Positions 8,042 through 16,514 of a stretch of DNA of 64,000 nt are shown here, in pieces (position 1 is the first letter of the stretch; every line of letters begins with the position of its first letter). The position numbers and the translations under genes are program-made. The notes beneath the pieces were generated by a model. The model worked only from the letters and a program-made list of their open reading frames with translations, made no database searches and was not told the DNA's origin. The stretch spans positions 1 through 64,000 of the forward strand of contig JAQBPX010000019.1 of NCBI GenBank assembly GCA_028287305.1, read 5' to 3'. Origin of the DNA: Gemmatimonadota bacterium. Its GTDB lineage: Bacteria; Gemmatimonadota; Gemmatimonadetes; Gemmatimonadales; Gemmatimonadaceae.

Positions 8042-8194
8042 GTGCCCACTTTGGCCGCACGCGGCCCGCCTGGGTATCGGCGCACCCTGAATCGCGCCCT
8101 AGGCCGCGCCCGAAAATCGCGCTGGCCGGCGCCGAGGCCGGCTAGGAATCGCCCTAGGCGCCTGTGCCGGGCGATGGATGCGCGAGCTGCTGTC
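8042..8194. promoter_or_regulatory. upstream region of receiver-fnr unit with two CCTAGG motifs
   Basis: This is part of a 347-bp stretch (8042-8388) without a gene. It contains two similar motifs, GAATCGCGCCCTAGGC ending near 8105 and GAATCGCCCTAGGC ending near 8159, each centred on the palindrome CCTAGG (8098-8103 and 8153-8158), 55 bp apart. They could be operator sites for the leftward receiver-fnr unit. No clear sigma-70 promoter or FNR box was seen. The rest of the gap is the dispersed inverted repeat at 8195-8308 and an unremarkable 80-bp tail. Confidence 0.3.
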
Positions 8195-8308
8195 TTTTTG
8201 AACGCAGAGGGCGCAGAGGATTCGCAGAGGGCGCAGAGGAATGCCAAAATCTTTGTTGGTTTTTCTCTGCGTCCTTTGCGTGATCTTTGCGTCCTCTGCG
8301 TTCAAAAA
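8195..8308. repeat. dispersed inverted-repeat element, copy 1
   Basis: A 114-bp hairpin-forming element. Its outer arms TTTTTGAACGCAGAGG (8195-8210) and CCTCTGCGTTCAAAAA (8293-8308) are perfect complements. The left arm holds four CGCAGAGG units at 8203, 8212, 8223 and 8232 (spacing 9, 11, 9), and the right arm mirrors them with CTCTGCG/CTTTGCG units at the same 9-11-9 spacing. A close copy lies at 24234-24347. The A-rich side is 3' on both strands, so it is not a canonical intrinsic terminator. Confidence 0.85.
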
Positions 8309-8388
8309 TACGGCGGCCCGGGATCGCGCACGAGGCCTGGATGCCGGATCGGGCCCGGCATGACAAAGCTTTTCCGTCGCTCAGGCTT

Positions 8389-9036
8389 CTAGGGCTCGAG
8401 CGGGTCGGCCAGGCCGTGCTTCATCGCGTAGCGGACCAGTTCGCTCGCGTTTTGCAGCCCCATCTTCTGCATCAGGTTGGCCTTGTGCGTGCTCACGGTC
8501 TTGGCGGACAGGTTCAGGCGCGTCGCGATCTCGGTGACCGACACGCCGGCCGCGAGCAGCCGCAGCACCTCGAACTCGCGGGCCGAGAGCGACTCGTGCG
8601 ACGCCGCGGCCGGTGCGCCGGGCATGGCGCCCAGCGCCAGTTGCTCGGCCACTTCGGCGGTGACGAAAGCGCCGCCGCCGGCGATCTTGCGGATCGCCTG
8701 CTCCAGTTGCGCGGGCGCGCTCTCCTTGGTGAGGTAGCCGCTGGCACCGGACTTGATGGCGCGCACGGCGTACTGCAATTCCTGGTGCATGCTCAGGATC
8801 AGGATGCGCAATTGCGGCTTTTCGGCCTTCACCAATTTGATCAGCTCCATCCCGCTGCGACCGGGCATTGACAGGTCCAGCACCAGCACGTCGAACTCCA
8901 GCTCGCGCACGCGCTGCATGACCTCGGTGCCCTCGGCGGCCTCGCCGGCCACCTGCATGTCCCGCACCTCCGAAACGATGCGCTTGAGGCCTTCGCGCAC
9001 GATGGCGTGGTCGTCCGCGATGACGATCCTGATCAT
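8389..9036 (-). CDS. NarL/FixJ-type response regulator
   Basis: A 215-residue two-domain regulator. The receiver domain covers about 1-120, with D8-D9, phospho-acceptor D54 (VLVLDLSMPGRSG) and the late Lys in GYLTKES. A LuxR-type helix-turn-helix (ESLSAREFEVLRLLAAGVSV, then ATRLNLSAKTVSTHKANLMQKM) occupies about 148-208. The start overlaps the stop of the upstream PAS histidine kinase by 4 bp (ATGA), so they form a cognate pair. Its position between fnr and the cco cluster suggests control of micro-aerobic respiration, similar in logic to FixL-FixJ. Confidence 0.92.
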   Translation of the reverse strand: MIRIVIADDHAIVREGLKRIVSEVRDMQVAGEAAEGTEVMQRVRELEFDVLVLDLSMPGRSGMELIKLVKAEKPQLRILILSMHQELQYAVRAIKSGASGYLTKESAPAQLEQAIRKIAGGGAFVTAEVAEQLALGAMPGAPAAASHESLSAREFEVLRLLAAGVSVTEIATRLNLSAKTVSTHKANLMQKMGLQNASELVRYAMKHGLADPLEP

Positions 9037-10127
9037 GGCGCGGCCTGCGCCGTCTGCAGCGGAATGCGCACCTCCACGCGGGTACCGCGGCCGGGTTCGC
9101 TTTCGATGGCGACCACGCCCCTGAGCAATTGCGCCCGTTCATGCAGGCCCAGCAGGCCCAGCGACTGGGCCTTGCGCGGTGCCGACAGCGAATAGCCGCG
9201 GCCGTTGTCGCGGACGGCCAGCACCACCGTCTCGCCCATCTTCTCGATGCTGATCGTCACTTGCGAAGCGGCCGCATGCTTGGCCACGTTGGCCAGCGAC
9301 TCCTGGACGATGCGAAAGACCGCCGTGGCGTACGGCTCGTGCAGCTCCAGCTCCTCGTTCACCGACAGTGTGCAGGCCACGCCGCTGCGCTGGCTGAAAT
9401 TGCTGGCCAGCCACTCGATCGCCGGCACCAGCCCGAGGTCGTCCAGCAACAGCGGCCGCAGGTCGGCGGCAATGCGGCGGGTCGACGCGACCGCCCGGTC
9501 CAACATCACCAGCATGTCGTCCAGCTTGCCGCGGGCCACTTCCGGCGATCCTGCCGCGTTGTCGCGCACCCAGATCGTGTCCATCTTCAGCGCGGTGAGG
9601 GTTTGCGCCAACTCGTCGTGCAGTTCGCGCGCCACCCGGGACTTCTCTTCTTCGCGGATGGCGTGGGCGGCGGCGGCAAAGGCGCTGTGTTCTTCCTGCG
9701 CCCGTACCCGCTCGGTCACGTCGCGCACGATCACCGTGAACAATTTGCCTTCGGGGGTATCGAGCTGCGAGATCGATGCGTCCATCGGAAACTCTTCACC
9801 GTTGGCGCGCAGGCCGTAGATCACCGTGCCGTCCCCCATGCGGCGCGACGTGACGCCGGTGGCGGCAAAGCGCTTGATGTGCCCGCCGTGCCCGCCGCGA
9901 AAGCGCGCGGGCATGAACTTGTCCAGCGGCTGGCCCAAGGCCTGGTCACTGGGCCAGCCGAAAATCTTCTCGGCTGCGAGGTTGTACAAGACGATGCACT
10001 GCGTCTCGTCCACCGTGATGATGCCGTCCATCGCCGATTCGAGCAGGCCCGCCAGGCGCGCCGCCGCGTTGCCGGGGTCGCGGCCGGGAAGGATTGTGTC
10101 AACGCTGTAGGCGCGGGAAAATGGCAA
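9033..10127 (-). CDS. PAS-domain sensor histidine kinase (HisKA_3 type)
   Basis: A protein of about 364 residues. One PAS domain (about 24-138) is followed by a HisKA_3 dimerisation helix with phospho-acceptor H170 (SRVARELHDELAQT) and a HATPase_c domain ending near 360 with DNGRGY and a GLLGLHER block. There is no membrane segment, so it is a cytoplasmic sensor. The PAS segment RGGHGGHIKRF (77-87) aligns with the FixL helix that carries the heme-ligating His, putting H80 at that place; this pattern also occurs in PAS domains not known to bind heme. The only early start is TTG 10127, so the N-terminus is uncertain. Confidence 0.88.
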   Translation of the reverse strand: MPFSRAYSVDTILPGRDPGNAAARLAGLLESAMDGIITVDETQCIVLYNLAAEKIFGWPSDQALGQPLDKFMPARFRGGHGGHIKRFAATGVTSRRMGDGTVIYGLRANGEEFPMDASISQLDTPEGKLFTVIVRDVTERVRAQEEHSAFAAAAHAIREEEKSRVARELHDELAQTLTALKMDTIWVRDNAAGSPEVARGKLDDMLVMLDRAVASTRRIAADLRPLLLDDLGLVPAIEWLASNFSQRSGVACTLSVNEELELHEPYATAVFRIVQESLANVAKHAAASQVTISIEKMGETVVLAVRDNGRGYSLSAPRKAQSLGLLGLHERAQLLRGVVAIESEPGRGTRVEVRIPLQTAQAAP

Positions 10128-10159
10128 GGGGATTCGAGGCCAAAGCCCTGAATCTACTC

Positions 10160-10405
10160 CTATGGCGGCGTCGCCGCGTGGTTGCGGCCCTGCAATGCCG
10201 GCATCCGGGCCTTGTCATGCGCCAGCGTCTTGTTGATCTCGATGCCGCGGCGATAGTAGTCCTCGGCCAGCACCGGGTCCGCGTTGCGCACGGCGATCCA
10301 GGCCGTGACCAGCCCCGCCACCACCACGATGGCCGGGCCGGAGATCACCAGCCAGACATGGCCGTAGCGCCACCAGGGACCGCTTACAGATGAGCTTGCC
10401 TTCAT
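10160..10405 (-). CDS. ccoH: FixH/CcoH-like cbb3 oxidase assembly protein (short)
   Basis: An 81-residue protein with one N-terminal membrane helix (about 18-39) and the FixH-family segment DPVLAEDYYRRGIEIN just after it. Typical FixH proteins have about 150 residues, so this is a short form that keeps the anchor and the DYY motif but lacks most of the periplasmic beta domain. It starts 10 bp after ccoG on the same strand. The family helps assembly or stability of the cbb3 oxidase. Confidence 0.85.
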   Translation of the reverse strand: MKASSSVSGPWWRYGHVWLVISGPAIVVVAGLVTAWIAVRNADPVLAEDYYRRGIEINKTLAHDKARMPALQGRNHAATPP

Positions 10406-10415
10406 ACATGACTCC

Positions 10416-11831
10416 TTATCGGGGTACCAGGAACACCGACTTCTCGCTCACGTGCGCGTCGCCCGAGGAAGTGCCGATGTCGAAATGGATAGCGTGCGAG
10501 CCGGGCGCCGCCGAGCCGTCGGGAATCTGCAGCCGCACGGCGACCCAGCGCGACTCGGCGGGGCCCACGGTCACGTCGGCGGGCGACGCCAGCAGCAGGC
10601 CCGGCAGGCCCTGCACCGAGACCCGATAGTCCTGCGGCTGCTCGGTGGCGTTCATGACCTGCAGCCGGTACACGTTCTCCAGGTTGCCGCCGGCCACCAG
10701 GCGCGACAGCGCGCCGCGGTCGCGGACCACGTCCACCTTCAGCGGCGTGCGCGCCACCAGGCTCCACAGCAACGCCGCGCAAAGCACCGCCAGCACGGCG
10801 CCGTACAGCAGCACCCGCGGGCGCAGCACCCGCCGCCACATCTGCGCCGGGCTCCATCCCTGCGCCAGCGCGTTCTGGGTGGTGAAGCGGATCAGGCCGC
10901 GCGGATAGTTCATCTTGTCCATCACGGTGTCGCACACGTCCACGCAGCCGGCGCAGCCGATGCATTCGTACTGCAGCCCGTCGCGGATGTCGATCCCGGT
11001 GGGGCAGACCTGCACGCACAGGCTGCAGTCCACGCACGCGCCCAACGACAGCGCGGCCGGGTCGGCCTTGCGCGAGCGGGAACCGCGCGGTTCGCCGCGG
11101 GCCGCGTCGTAACTCACGATCAGCGTGTCCTTGTCGAACATCGCGCTCTGGAAACGCGCATACGGGCACATGTACTTGCACACCTGCTCGCGCAGGAAGC
11201 CGGCGTTGCCGTAAGTGGCGAAGCCGTAGAAGAACACCCAGAACACTTCCCAGGAACCCATGCGCGTCTGCAGGAACTCCATGCCCAGTTCGCGGATGGG
11301 CGAGAAATAGCCGACGAAGCTGAAGCCGGTCCACATCGCCAGCCCGATCCACAGCAGGTGCTTGAACCACTTCTTCACCAGTTTTTCCAGCGACATCGGC
11401 GCCGAATCCAGCCGCATCCGGCTGATGCGCTCGCCTTCCACCTTGCGCTCGATCCACAGGAACATCTCGGTGTACACGGTCTGGGGACAGGCAAAGCCGC
11501 ACCACAGCCGCCCCGCCACTGCCGTGAACAGGAACAGCGACAGCGCGCTGGCGACCAGCAGGCCGGTGAGGTAGATGAAGTCCTGCGGATACAGCACCAG
11601 CCCGAAGATGTAGAAGCGCCGCGCGGCCAGGTCGAACAGCACCGCCTGGCGCTGGCCCCACTCAAGCCACGGCAAGCCGTAGAAGATCAGCTGCGTCAGG
11701 ACGACCATGCCCCAGCGCCAGCGCGCGAACACGCCGGTGACCTGGCGCGGGTAGATCGTCTTTTGCGCCTGGTAGGGCGCCTCGGGCGCGTGGCCGCCGG
11801 ACGGCACGGGCGTGACGGGGATCACTTTCAT
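10416..11831 (-). CDS. ccoG: cbb3 oxidase accessory protein CcoG (FixG/RdxA)
   Basis: A 471-residue membrane iron-sulfur protein. Five or so helices in the N-terminal half carry the GRLWCGFACPQTVYTE motif, followed by two ferredoxin-type [4Fe-4S] motifs, CVDCSLCVQVCP and CIGCAGCVDVCD, and a C-terminal Ig-like FixG domain in the periplasm. The family reduces Cu(II) to Cu(I) for copper delivery to cbb3 oxidase. It precedes ccoH and follows the ccoNOQP unit and a membrane pseudo-GGDEF gene. A degenerate FNR-like site lies about 41 bp upstream of the start. Confidence 0.95.
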   Translation of the reverse strand: MKVIPVTPVPSGGHAPEAPYQAQKTIYPRQVTGVFARWRWGMVVLTQLIFYGLPWLEWGQRQAVLFDLAARRFYIFGLVLYPQDFIYLTGLLVASALSLFLFTAVAGRLWCGFACPQTVYTEMFLWIERKVEGERISRMRLDSAPMSLEKLVKKWFKHLLWIGLAMWTGFSFVGYFSPIRELGMEFLQTRMGSWEVFWVFFYGFATYGNAGFLREQVCKYMCPYARFQSAMFDKDTLIVSYDAARGEPRGSRSRKADPAALSLGACVDCSLCVQVCPTGIDIRDGLQYECIGCAGCVDVCDTVMDKMNYPRGLIRFTTQNALAQGWSPAQMWRRVLRPRVLLYGAVLAVLCAALLWSLVARTPLKVDVVRDRGALSRLVAGGNLENVYRLQVMNATEQPQDYRVSVQGLPGLLLASPADVTVGPAESRWVAVRLQIPDGSAAPGSHAIHFDIGTSSGDAHVSEKSVFLVPR

Positions 11832-11865
11832 CGCCCGATGATGCGGGCTTTCCCGCAGCCGCGTG

Positions 11866-11879
11866 TTGATCCAGGTCAG
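11866..11879. promoter_or_regulatory. degenerate FNR-like site upstream of ccoG
   Basis: Read on the plus strand this is TTGAT-CCAG-GTCAG: one perfect half-site and one half-site matching 3 of 5. Its centre lies about 41 bp before the ccoG start codon, in a 91-bp gap. It is weaker than the three other boxes in this island and may be a chance match. Confidence 0.4.
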
Positions 11880-11922
11880 CTGCGCGGGCCTATCGCGCGT
11901 TCCGGCGGCGCGGCCGGGCCGG

Positions 11923-13128
11923 TCAGTCGGCGGTCGGCAGCTCCGCGATCTGCTGCGAGGCTTCGTCGTACCAGGCCATGCGGCTCGGGTAGCCCCAGGC
12001 CGTGCGGGACATCGCGCGCGCGCCGGCGATGGCGAGTTCGAATGCCTCGCCCGACGCGGCGATCAGCAGGCCGACGCCAACGCTGGCCTCCCAGGTGTCG
12101 CGGCTGGCTTCCAGGGCCGTGATGTCGCGGGTGATGCCCAGGGCCACCCCGCGCGACAACCGCTGGAAGACGAGGCGCGCGTACTTGACCATCTGGTTCG
12201 GATCGGGCGGATTGCGCAGCAGCAGCAGGAACCCGTCCTCCGGCAGCCGCGACAGCTCGGCACCCGGCAAGGCCATGCGGCGAAGCCGCGAGGCACACAC
12301 GAACAGCGCGTGGTTGTACGCGGCCCGGCCGTGCAACTCCTCCAGCATCTTGAGGTTGCTGATCGAGACGACGATGACCCCATTGGGACGCCCTTCGGCC
12401 GGCGCGAACGCATCTCCCGGCGGGCGCCCCGTCTCGTAGGCCGGCATCGAGGTGACCGGGTCGAAGTTCGGCCCGTGCGTCATCACCTTGCTGACTTCGA
12501 TCAGGTAGGCATACCGGATCCACATCGCCGTGGCGATGCACAGCAGGTAGGCAATGCCGCCGATCGCGCTGAGCGCGTGCAATTGCCATGGCGTGTTCTC
12601 CGGATGGAACGCATACCAGGCCAGCACGGCGACGCCGACGCAGACGCAGGGCAGCGCCGCCAGGGCGAGCCAGCCGGCGCGCTCGCCCCTGGACGCGCTC
12701 GTCACCGACACGCCCATCGCCGACAACGCGACCGCCACGTCGATCAGCACCGCCAGTTCGAGCGCGTCGGCCGCGGGCAGCAGCCAGGCGGCGGCGAACG
12801 CGACCGCCGCCAGGACGGCGACGACGAGGCGGACCCGCCGGCGCGCTTCGCGCTCGCGAAAGGTTCCCAGCAGCGCAAACAGCAGCAAGGCCAGCACCGC
12901 GGCCGTCGCGATCGCCGTCAATGCCTGGAGGCGCCGCAACAGCGCCACATCGGATACCGGGATCCAACCGAGGAACACCAGCGCATACGCCGCCGACAGC
13001 AGCGCCGCCAGCGCTCCGGTTATCGCCACCCGGCGCGCGGACCCGGTGAAGGCGAGGAGCGCGGCCACCAGGCACAGGCCCGCGGCGCCGAAGAACGCAC
13101 CCCAGAAGCCGACAGCCAGCATGTTCAT
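11923..13128 (-). CDS. membrane protein with degenerate GGDEF-like domain
   Basis: A 401-residue protein between ccoP and ccoG. The N-terminal 220 residues contain about seven hydrophobic helices. The C-terminal half has the outline of a GGDEF domain: FDPVTSMPAYE in place of DxLTGLxNR, a GVIVVSISNLKMLEELHG strand-helix, and RLPEDGFLLLL where GGDEF should be. Catalytic and metal residues are lost, so diguanylate cyclase activity is very unlikely; a binding or scaffolding role is possible. It is on the same strand as the cco genes, 19 bp after ccoP, so it is probably part of that operon. Confidence 0.75.
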   Translation of the reverse strand: MNMLAVGFWGAFFGAAGLCLVAALLAFTGSARRVAITGALAALLSAAYALVFLGWIPVSDVALLRRLQALTAIATAAVLALLLFALLGTFREREARRRVRLVVAVLAAVAFAAAWLLPAADALELAVLIDVAVALSAMGVSVTSASRGERAGWLALAALPCVCVGVAVLAWYAFHPENTPWQLHALSAIGGIAYLLCIATAMWIRYAYLIEVSKVMTHGPNFDPVTSMPAYETGRPPGDAFAPAEGRPNGVIVVSISNLKMLEELHGRAAYNHALFVCASRLRRMALPGAELSRLPEDGFLLLLRNPPDPNQMVKYARLVFQRLSRGVALGITRDITALEASRDTWEASVGVGLLIAASGEAFELAIAGARAMSRTAWGYPSRMAWYDEASQQIAELPTAD

Positions 13129-13147
13129 GGGGGCAGTATGACAACAC

Positions 13148-14065
13148 TTAAGGCTTTGCCGGCTCCGGCTTGTTCGACAGGCCCCAGACGTACGCCGCCA
13201 GCACGTGGATCTGCGCCTCGGTCAGCTTGCCGGCCTGCGCCGGCATGTCGTTGCTCTTGCCGTTGTTGATCATCGCGACGATGGCCTGCTCGCCCCAGCC
13301 ATGCAGCCAGGTGTCGTCGGTCAGGTTGGGCGCGCCCAGGGCCTGGTTGCCCTTGCCGTCGACGCCGTGGCAGGCCGCGCAAGCCATGAAATGCGACTTG
13401 CCCAATTGGGCGCGAACCGAGTCGCTGGGGCTGCCGGACAGGCTCAGCACGTAGTTGGCGACGTTCTTCACGTCGTCCGGCGTGCCCACGGCCGCGGCCA
13501 TCGGCGGCATCTGGCCGTGCCGGCCCCGCGTGATGGTCTCCACGATCTTCGCGGGCGCGCCGCCGTGCAGCCAGTCGGTATCCGCGAGATTGGGGAAGCC
13601 CTTGCTCCCTCGCGCATCCGAGCCGTGGCACTGCGCGCAGTTGTTCATGAACAGGCGCTCGCCGATGCCCATCGCTACAGCGTCCCCGGCGAGCTCTTCG
13701 GTCTTCTTGGCGGTGAATTGCGCATACAGCGGCGCCAGTTCCCGCTCGGCGCTGGCGATCTCGTCGGCATACTCGGCGCGGGTGCTCCATCCCAATTGGC
13801 CCTGGTACGTGCCCAGGCCCGGATAGGCGACCAGGTACAGCAGGCCGAAGACGATCGATACCACGAACATCCACATCCACCAGCGCGGCATCGGGTTGTT
13901 CATCTCGCGCAGGTCCTCGTCCCAGACGTGGCCTGTGGTGTTGTCCGCGCGGGACGGGATCTTCTTGCGCGCCGTGATCCACAGCAGCAGCACGCAGGCC
14001 AGCACGCTCGCGAGCGTCATCGCGGCCACATACAGGGACCAGAAATTGCCGGTGAAATCGCTCAT
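13148..14065 (-). CDS. ccoP: cbb3-type cytochrome c oxidase subunit III (diheme cytochrome c)
   Basis: A 305-residue membrane-anchored diheme cytochrome c. An N-terminal helix (about 8-30) and a second hydrophobic segment near 60-80 precede two c-type heme motifs, NCAQCHGSD and ACAACHGVD, with Met ligands expected in the QMPPM and DMPAQ regions. It passes electrons from soluble cytochromes to CcoO. The gene starts 13 bp after ccoQ in the order N-O-Q-P. Confidence 0.95.
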   Translation of the reverse strand: MSDFTGNFWSLYVAAMTLASVLACVLLLWITARKKIPSRADNTTGHVWDEDLREMNNPMPRWWMWMFVVSIVFGLLYLVAYPGLGTYQGQLGWSTRAEYADEIASAERELAPLYAQFTAKKTEELAGDAVAMGIGERLFMNNCAQCHGSDARGSKGFPNLADTDWLHGGAPAKIVETITRGRHGQMPPMAAAVGTPDDVKNVANYVLSLSGSPSDSVRAQLGKSHFMACAACHGVDGKGNQALGAPNLTDDTWLHGWGEQAIVAMINNGKSNDMPAQAGKLTEAQIHVLAAYVWGLSNKPEPAKP

Positions 14066-14078
14066 GGCGGCTCCTGGG

Positions 14079-14216
14079 TCAGTCTTGCCGGAAGGGAATG
14101 GCCGCGTCTTCGTCGAAGCGCGCCTGGTTGCGCCGGGCGTAGGCCCAGTACAGGATTCCCAGGAAAGTCGCGAAGCACAGCAGCGTCGCCAGCACTCGCA
14201 ATGTGGTGATGTCCAT
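14079..14216 (-). CDS. ccoQ: cbb3-type oxidase small subunit CcoQ
   Basis: A 45-residue single-helix protein (MDITTLRVLATLL..., ending AAIPFRQD) lying exactly between ccoO and ccoP, too short to be noticed in a normal length-filtered scan. The helix is followed by YWAYARRNQARFDED, typical of FixQ/CcoQ, which stabilises the oxidase. I chose ATG 14216 because AGGATGG sits 5-6 bases upstream; an in-frame ATG at 14225 would add three residues but lacks proper spacing. Confidence 0.88.
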   Translation of the reverse strand: MDITTLRVLATLLCFATFLGILYWAYARRNQARFDEDAAIPFRQD

Positions 14217-14227
14217 GATTTCCATCC

Positions 14228-14857
14228 TTACTTGAGGGCCAGGCCCAGCGACTGCAGGTACGCCACCAGCGCATCCATGTCGGTCTTGCCGTTCACTTCG
14301 CCGGCGGCCGCGGCGATCTGCGCGTCGGTATAGGGCACGCCGACCATTCGCAGCGCCTTCATGTGCGAACCGATGGCGTCGGCGTCGACCCTGCCCTTGT
14401 CAAGCCAGGAATACGCGGGCATGTTCGACTCCGGCACCAGGTCGCGCGGGTTGTTCAGGTGGATGCGCTGCCAGTCGTCGCTGTACTTGCCGCCGACGCG
14501 GTGCAGGTCGGGGCCGGTGCGCTTGCTGCCCCACTGGAACGGGTGGTCGTAGACGAATTCACCGGCCACCGAGTAGTGGCCGTAGCGCAGGGTCTCCGCG
14601 CGGAACGGCCGGATCATCTGCGAGTGGCAGTTGTAGCAGCCCTCGCGCAGGTAGATGTCGCGGCCGGCCAATTGCAGCGAGGTCAGCGGCACCACCCCGG
14701 TGACCGGCTCGGTGGTCGACTTCTGGAAGAACAGCGGGACGATCTCGACCAGGCCGCCGACGGCGATCACCAGCAGGATCAGCACGATCATCAGGAAGTT
14801 GTTGGTCTCGATCTTCTCGTGCGAGAAGCCGGCCGAAGAGGTTTTCGTGTCGCTCAT
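14228..14857 (-). CDS. ccoO: cbb3-type cytochrome c oxidase subunit II (monoheme cytochrome c)
   Basis: A 209-residue protein with one N-terminal membrane helix (about 21-43) and one heme c motif, [14 protein letters not shown], in the periplasmic domain, with the axial Met expected in the SNMPAY segment. It relays electrons from CcoP to the CcoN active site. It starts 13 bp after ccoN and ends 11 bp before ccoQ. Confidence 0.96.
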   Translation of the reverse strand: MSDTKTSSAGFSHEKIETNNFLMIVLILLVIAVGGLVEIVPLFFQKSTTEPVTGVVPLTSLQLAGRDIYLREGCYNCHSQMIRPFRAETLRYGHYSVAGEFVYDHPFQWGSKRTGPDLHRVGGKYSDDWQRIHLNNPRDLVPESNMPAYSWLDKGRVDADAIGSHMKALRMVGVPYTDAQIAAAAGEVNGKTDMDALVAYLQSLGLALK

Positions 14858-14870
14858 GGGGCTCTTTCGT

Positions 14871-16310
14871 TCAGGCGGCGGCTGGCGCCAGCACCGGCAC
14901 CGGCACGTGCACCGACCGGCCTTGCGTGACGGTCATCCAGGTATTCCAGGCCATCACCAGCATGCCGCCGAGGTACAGCACGCCACCCAGCACGCGCACG
15001 ACGTAGAACGGATAGGTGGCCTTGACGGATTCGACGAAGGTGTAGGTGAGCGTGCCGTCGCCGTTGATGCCGCGCCACATCAGGCCCTGCATCACGCCGG
15101 CGATCCACATCGCCGCGATGTACAGCACGATGCCGACGGTGGCCAGCCAGAAATGCAGTTCGATGGCCGGCACCGAATGCATCTCCTTGCGGCCGTACAG
15201 GCGCGGGATCAGGTAGTAGAGCGAGCCCATCGAGATCAGCCCCACCCAGCCGAGGGCGCCGGAGTGCACGTGGCCGATGGTCCAGTCGGTGTAGTGCGAC
15301 AGGGCGTTGACGGTCTTGATCGACATCATCGGCCCCTCGAAGGTGCTCATGCCGTAGAACGACAGCGAGACGATCAGGAAGCGCAGGATCGGGTCGTCGC
15401 GCAATTTGTGCCAGGCGCCCGACAGCGTCATCACGCCGTTGATCATCCCGCCCCAACTGGGCGCCAGCAGGATCAGCGAGAACACCATGCCGATCGACTG
15501 GGTCCAGTCCGGCAGCGCGGTGTAGTGGAGGTGGTGCGGGCCGGCCCACATGTAGGTGAAGATCAGGGCCCAGAAGTGCACGATGGTAAGCCGGTAGCTG
15601 TACACCGGCCGCCCAGCCTGCTTGGGGATGAAGTAGTACATCATCCCGAGGAAGCCGGCGGTGAGGAAGAAGCCCACCGCGTTGTGGCCGTACCACCACT
15701 GGATCATCGCGTCCTGCACGCCGGCGTAGGCCGAGTAGGACTTCATCCAGCCCGCGGGCACCGCGGCGCTGTTGACGATGTGCAGGATGGCCACGGCGAT
15801 GATGAACGCGCCGTAGAACCAGTTGGCCACGTAGATGTGCCGCACCTTGCGGATGCCGATGGTGCCGAAGAAGACGATGGCGTACGACACCCAGGCGATG
15901 GTGATGAGGATGTCGATCGGCCATTCCAGCTCGGCGTATTCCTTGCCTTGCGTGTAGCCCATGGGCAGGCTGATGGCGGCGGCGACGATCACCGCCTGCC
16001 AGGCCCAGAAATGGAACGACGCCAGCTTGCCCAGGAACAGCGGCACCTGGCAGGTGCGCTGGACCACGTAGTAGCTGGTCCCCATCAGGGCGCAGCCGCC
16101 GAAGGCGAAGATCACCGCGTTGGTGTGCAGCGGCCGCAAGCGCCCATAGCTGAGCCAGGGAATGCCGAAGTTCAATTCCGGCCACGCCAGTTCGGCGGCG
16201 ATGAACAGGCCCACCAGCATGCCCACCACGCCCCAGACCACGGCCATGATGGAGAACTGCCGCACCACGGTGTCGTTGTAGAGCGCGGCCTGCGCGGGGT
16301 TTGGGTTCAT
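14871..16310 (-). CDS. ccoN: cbb3-type cytochrome c oxidase subunit I (catalytic)
   Basis: A 479-residue, roughly 12-helix heme-copper oxidase of the C family. Heme and copper histidines occur in [36 protein letters not shown] and the late [11 protein letters not shown] segment. It reduces O2 to water with high affinity and pumps protons. It is the first gene of ccoNOQP. An FNR-type box at 16367-16380 is centred about 63 bp before the ATG, which puts an activated start site at a sensible distance. Confidence 0.97.
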   Translation of the reverse strand: MNPNPAQAALYNDTVVRQFSIMAVVWGVVGMLVGLFIAAELAWPELNFGIPWLSYGRLRPLHTNAVIFAFGGCALMGTSYYVVQRTCQVPLFLGKLASFHFWAWQAVIVAAAISLPMGYTQGKEYAELEWPIDILITIAWVSYAIVFFGTIGIRKVRHIYVANWFYGAFIIAVAILHIVNSAAVPAGWMKSYSAYAGVQDAMIQWWYGHNAVGFFLTAGFLGMMYYFIPKQAGRPVYSYRLTIVHFWALIFTYMWAGPHHLHYTALPDWTQSIGMVFSLILLAPSWGGMINGVMTLSGAWHKLRDDPILRFLIVSLSFYGMSTFEGPMMSIKTVNALSHYTDWTIGHVHSGALGWVGLISMGSLYYLIPRLYGRKEMHSVPAIELHFWLATVGIVLYIAAMWIAGVMQGLMWRGINGDGTLTYTFVESVKATYPFYVVRVLGGVLYLGGMLVMAWNTWMTVTQGRSVHVPVPVLAPAAA

Positions 16311-16366
16311 AGTGAGCGCCTTTTGTCGTGACGCTTCGAGTTTCCGGCCGCGGGCGCTGCGCGGCC

Positions 16367-16380
16367 TTGACGAATATCAA
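16367..16380. promoter_or_regulatory. FNR box upstream of ccoN
   Basis: TTGAC-GAAT-ATCAA matches FNR consensus at 9 of 10 conserved positions. It overlaps the stop codon of ccoS (16377-16379), so the ccoNOQP unit seems to have its own promoter nested at the end of ccoS. Centre to ATG is about 63 bp, compatible with an activator at -41.5 and a leader of about 20 nt. Confidence 0.8.
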
Positions 16381-16514
16381 TCCGCCTCGAGAATGCGCTG
16401 CGCTTCCGCGTCGATGCCCTCGAACTGGCCCCGCCACACGGCCCAGCCCAGCGCCGCGATGATGATCAGGGCCAACGCCACCGACAGCGGGATCAGCAGG
16501 AACAGGATGTCCAT
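16377..16514 (-). CDS. ccoS: cbb3 oxidase assembly protein CcoS
   Basis: A 45-residue protein with one membrane helix (MDILFLLIPLSVALALIIIA...) and the family tail WRGQFEGIDAEAQRILEAD. CcoS is needed for cofactor insertion in cbb3 oxidase. The start codon directly follows the ccoI stop with no gap. It was recovered by reading the minus strand between ccoI and ccoN. Confidence 0.92.
   Translation of the reverse strand: MDILFLLIPLSVALALIIIAALGWAVWRGQFEGIDAEAQRILEAD

Noticed and set aside
8195-8308. Regular short repeats suggesting a CRISPR array
   Set aside because: Units are 7-8 bp with 9-11 bp spacing arranged as a mirror-image hairpin, with no spacers of 25-40 bp and no cas genes.
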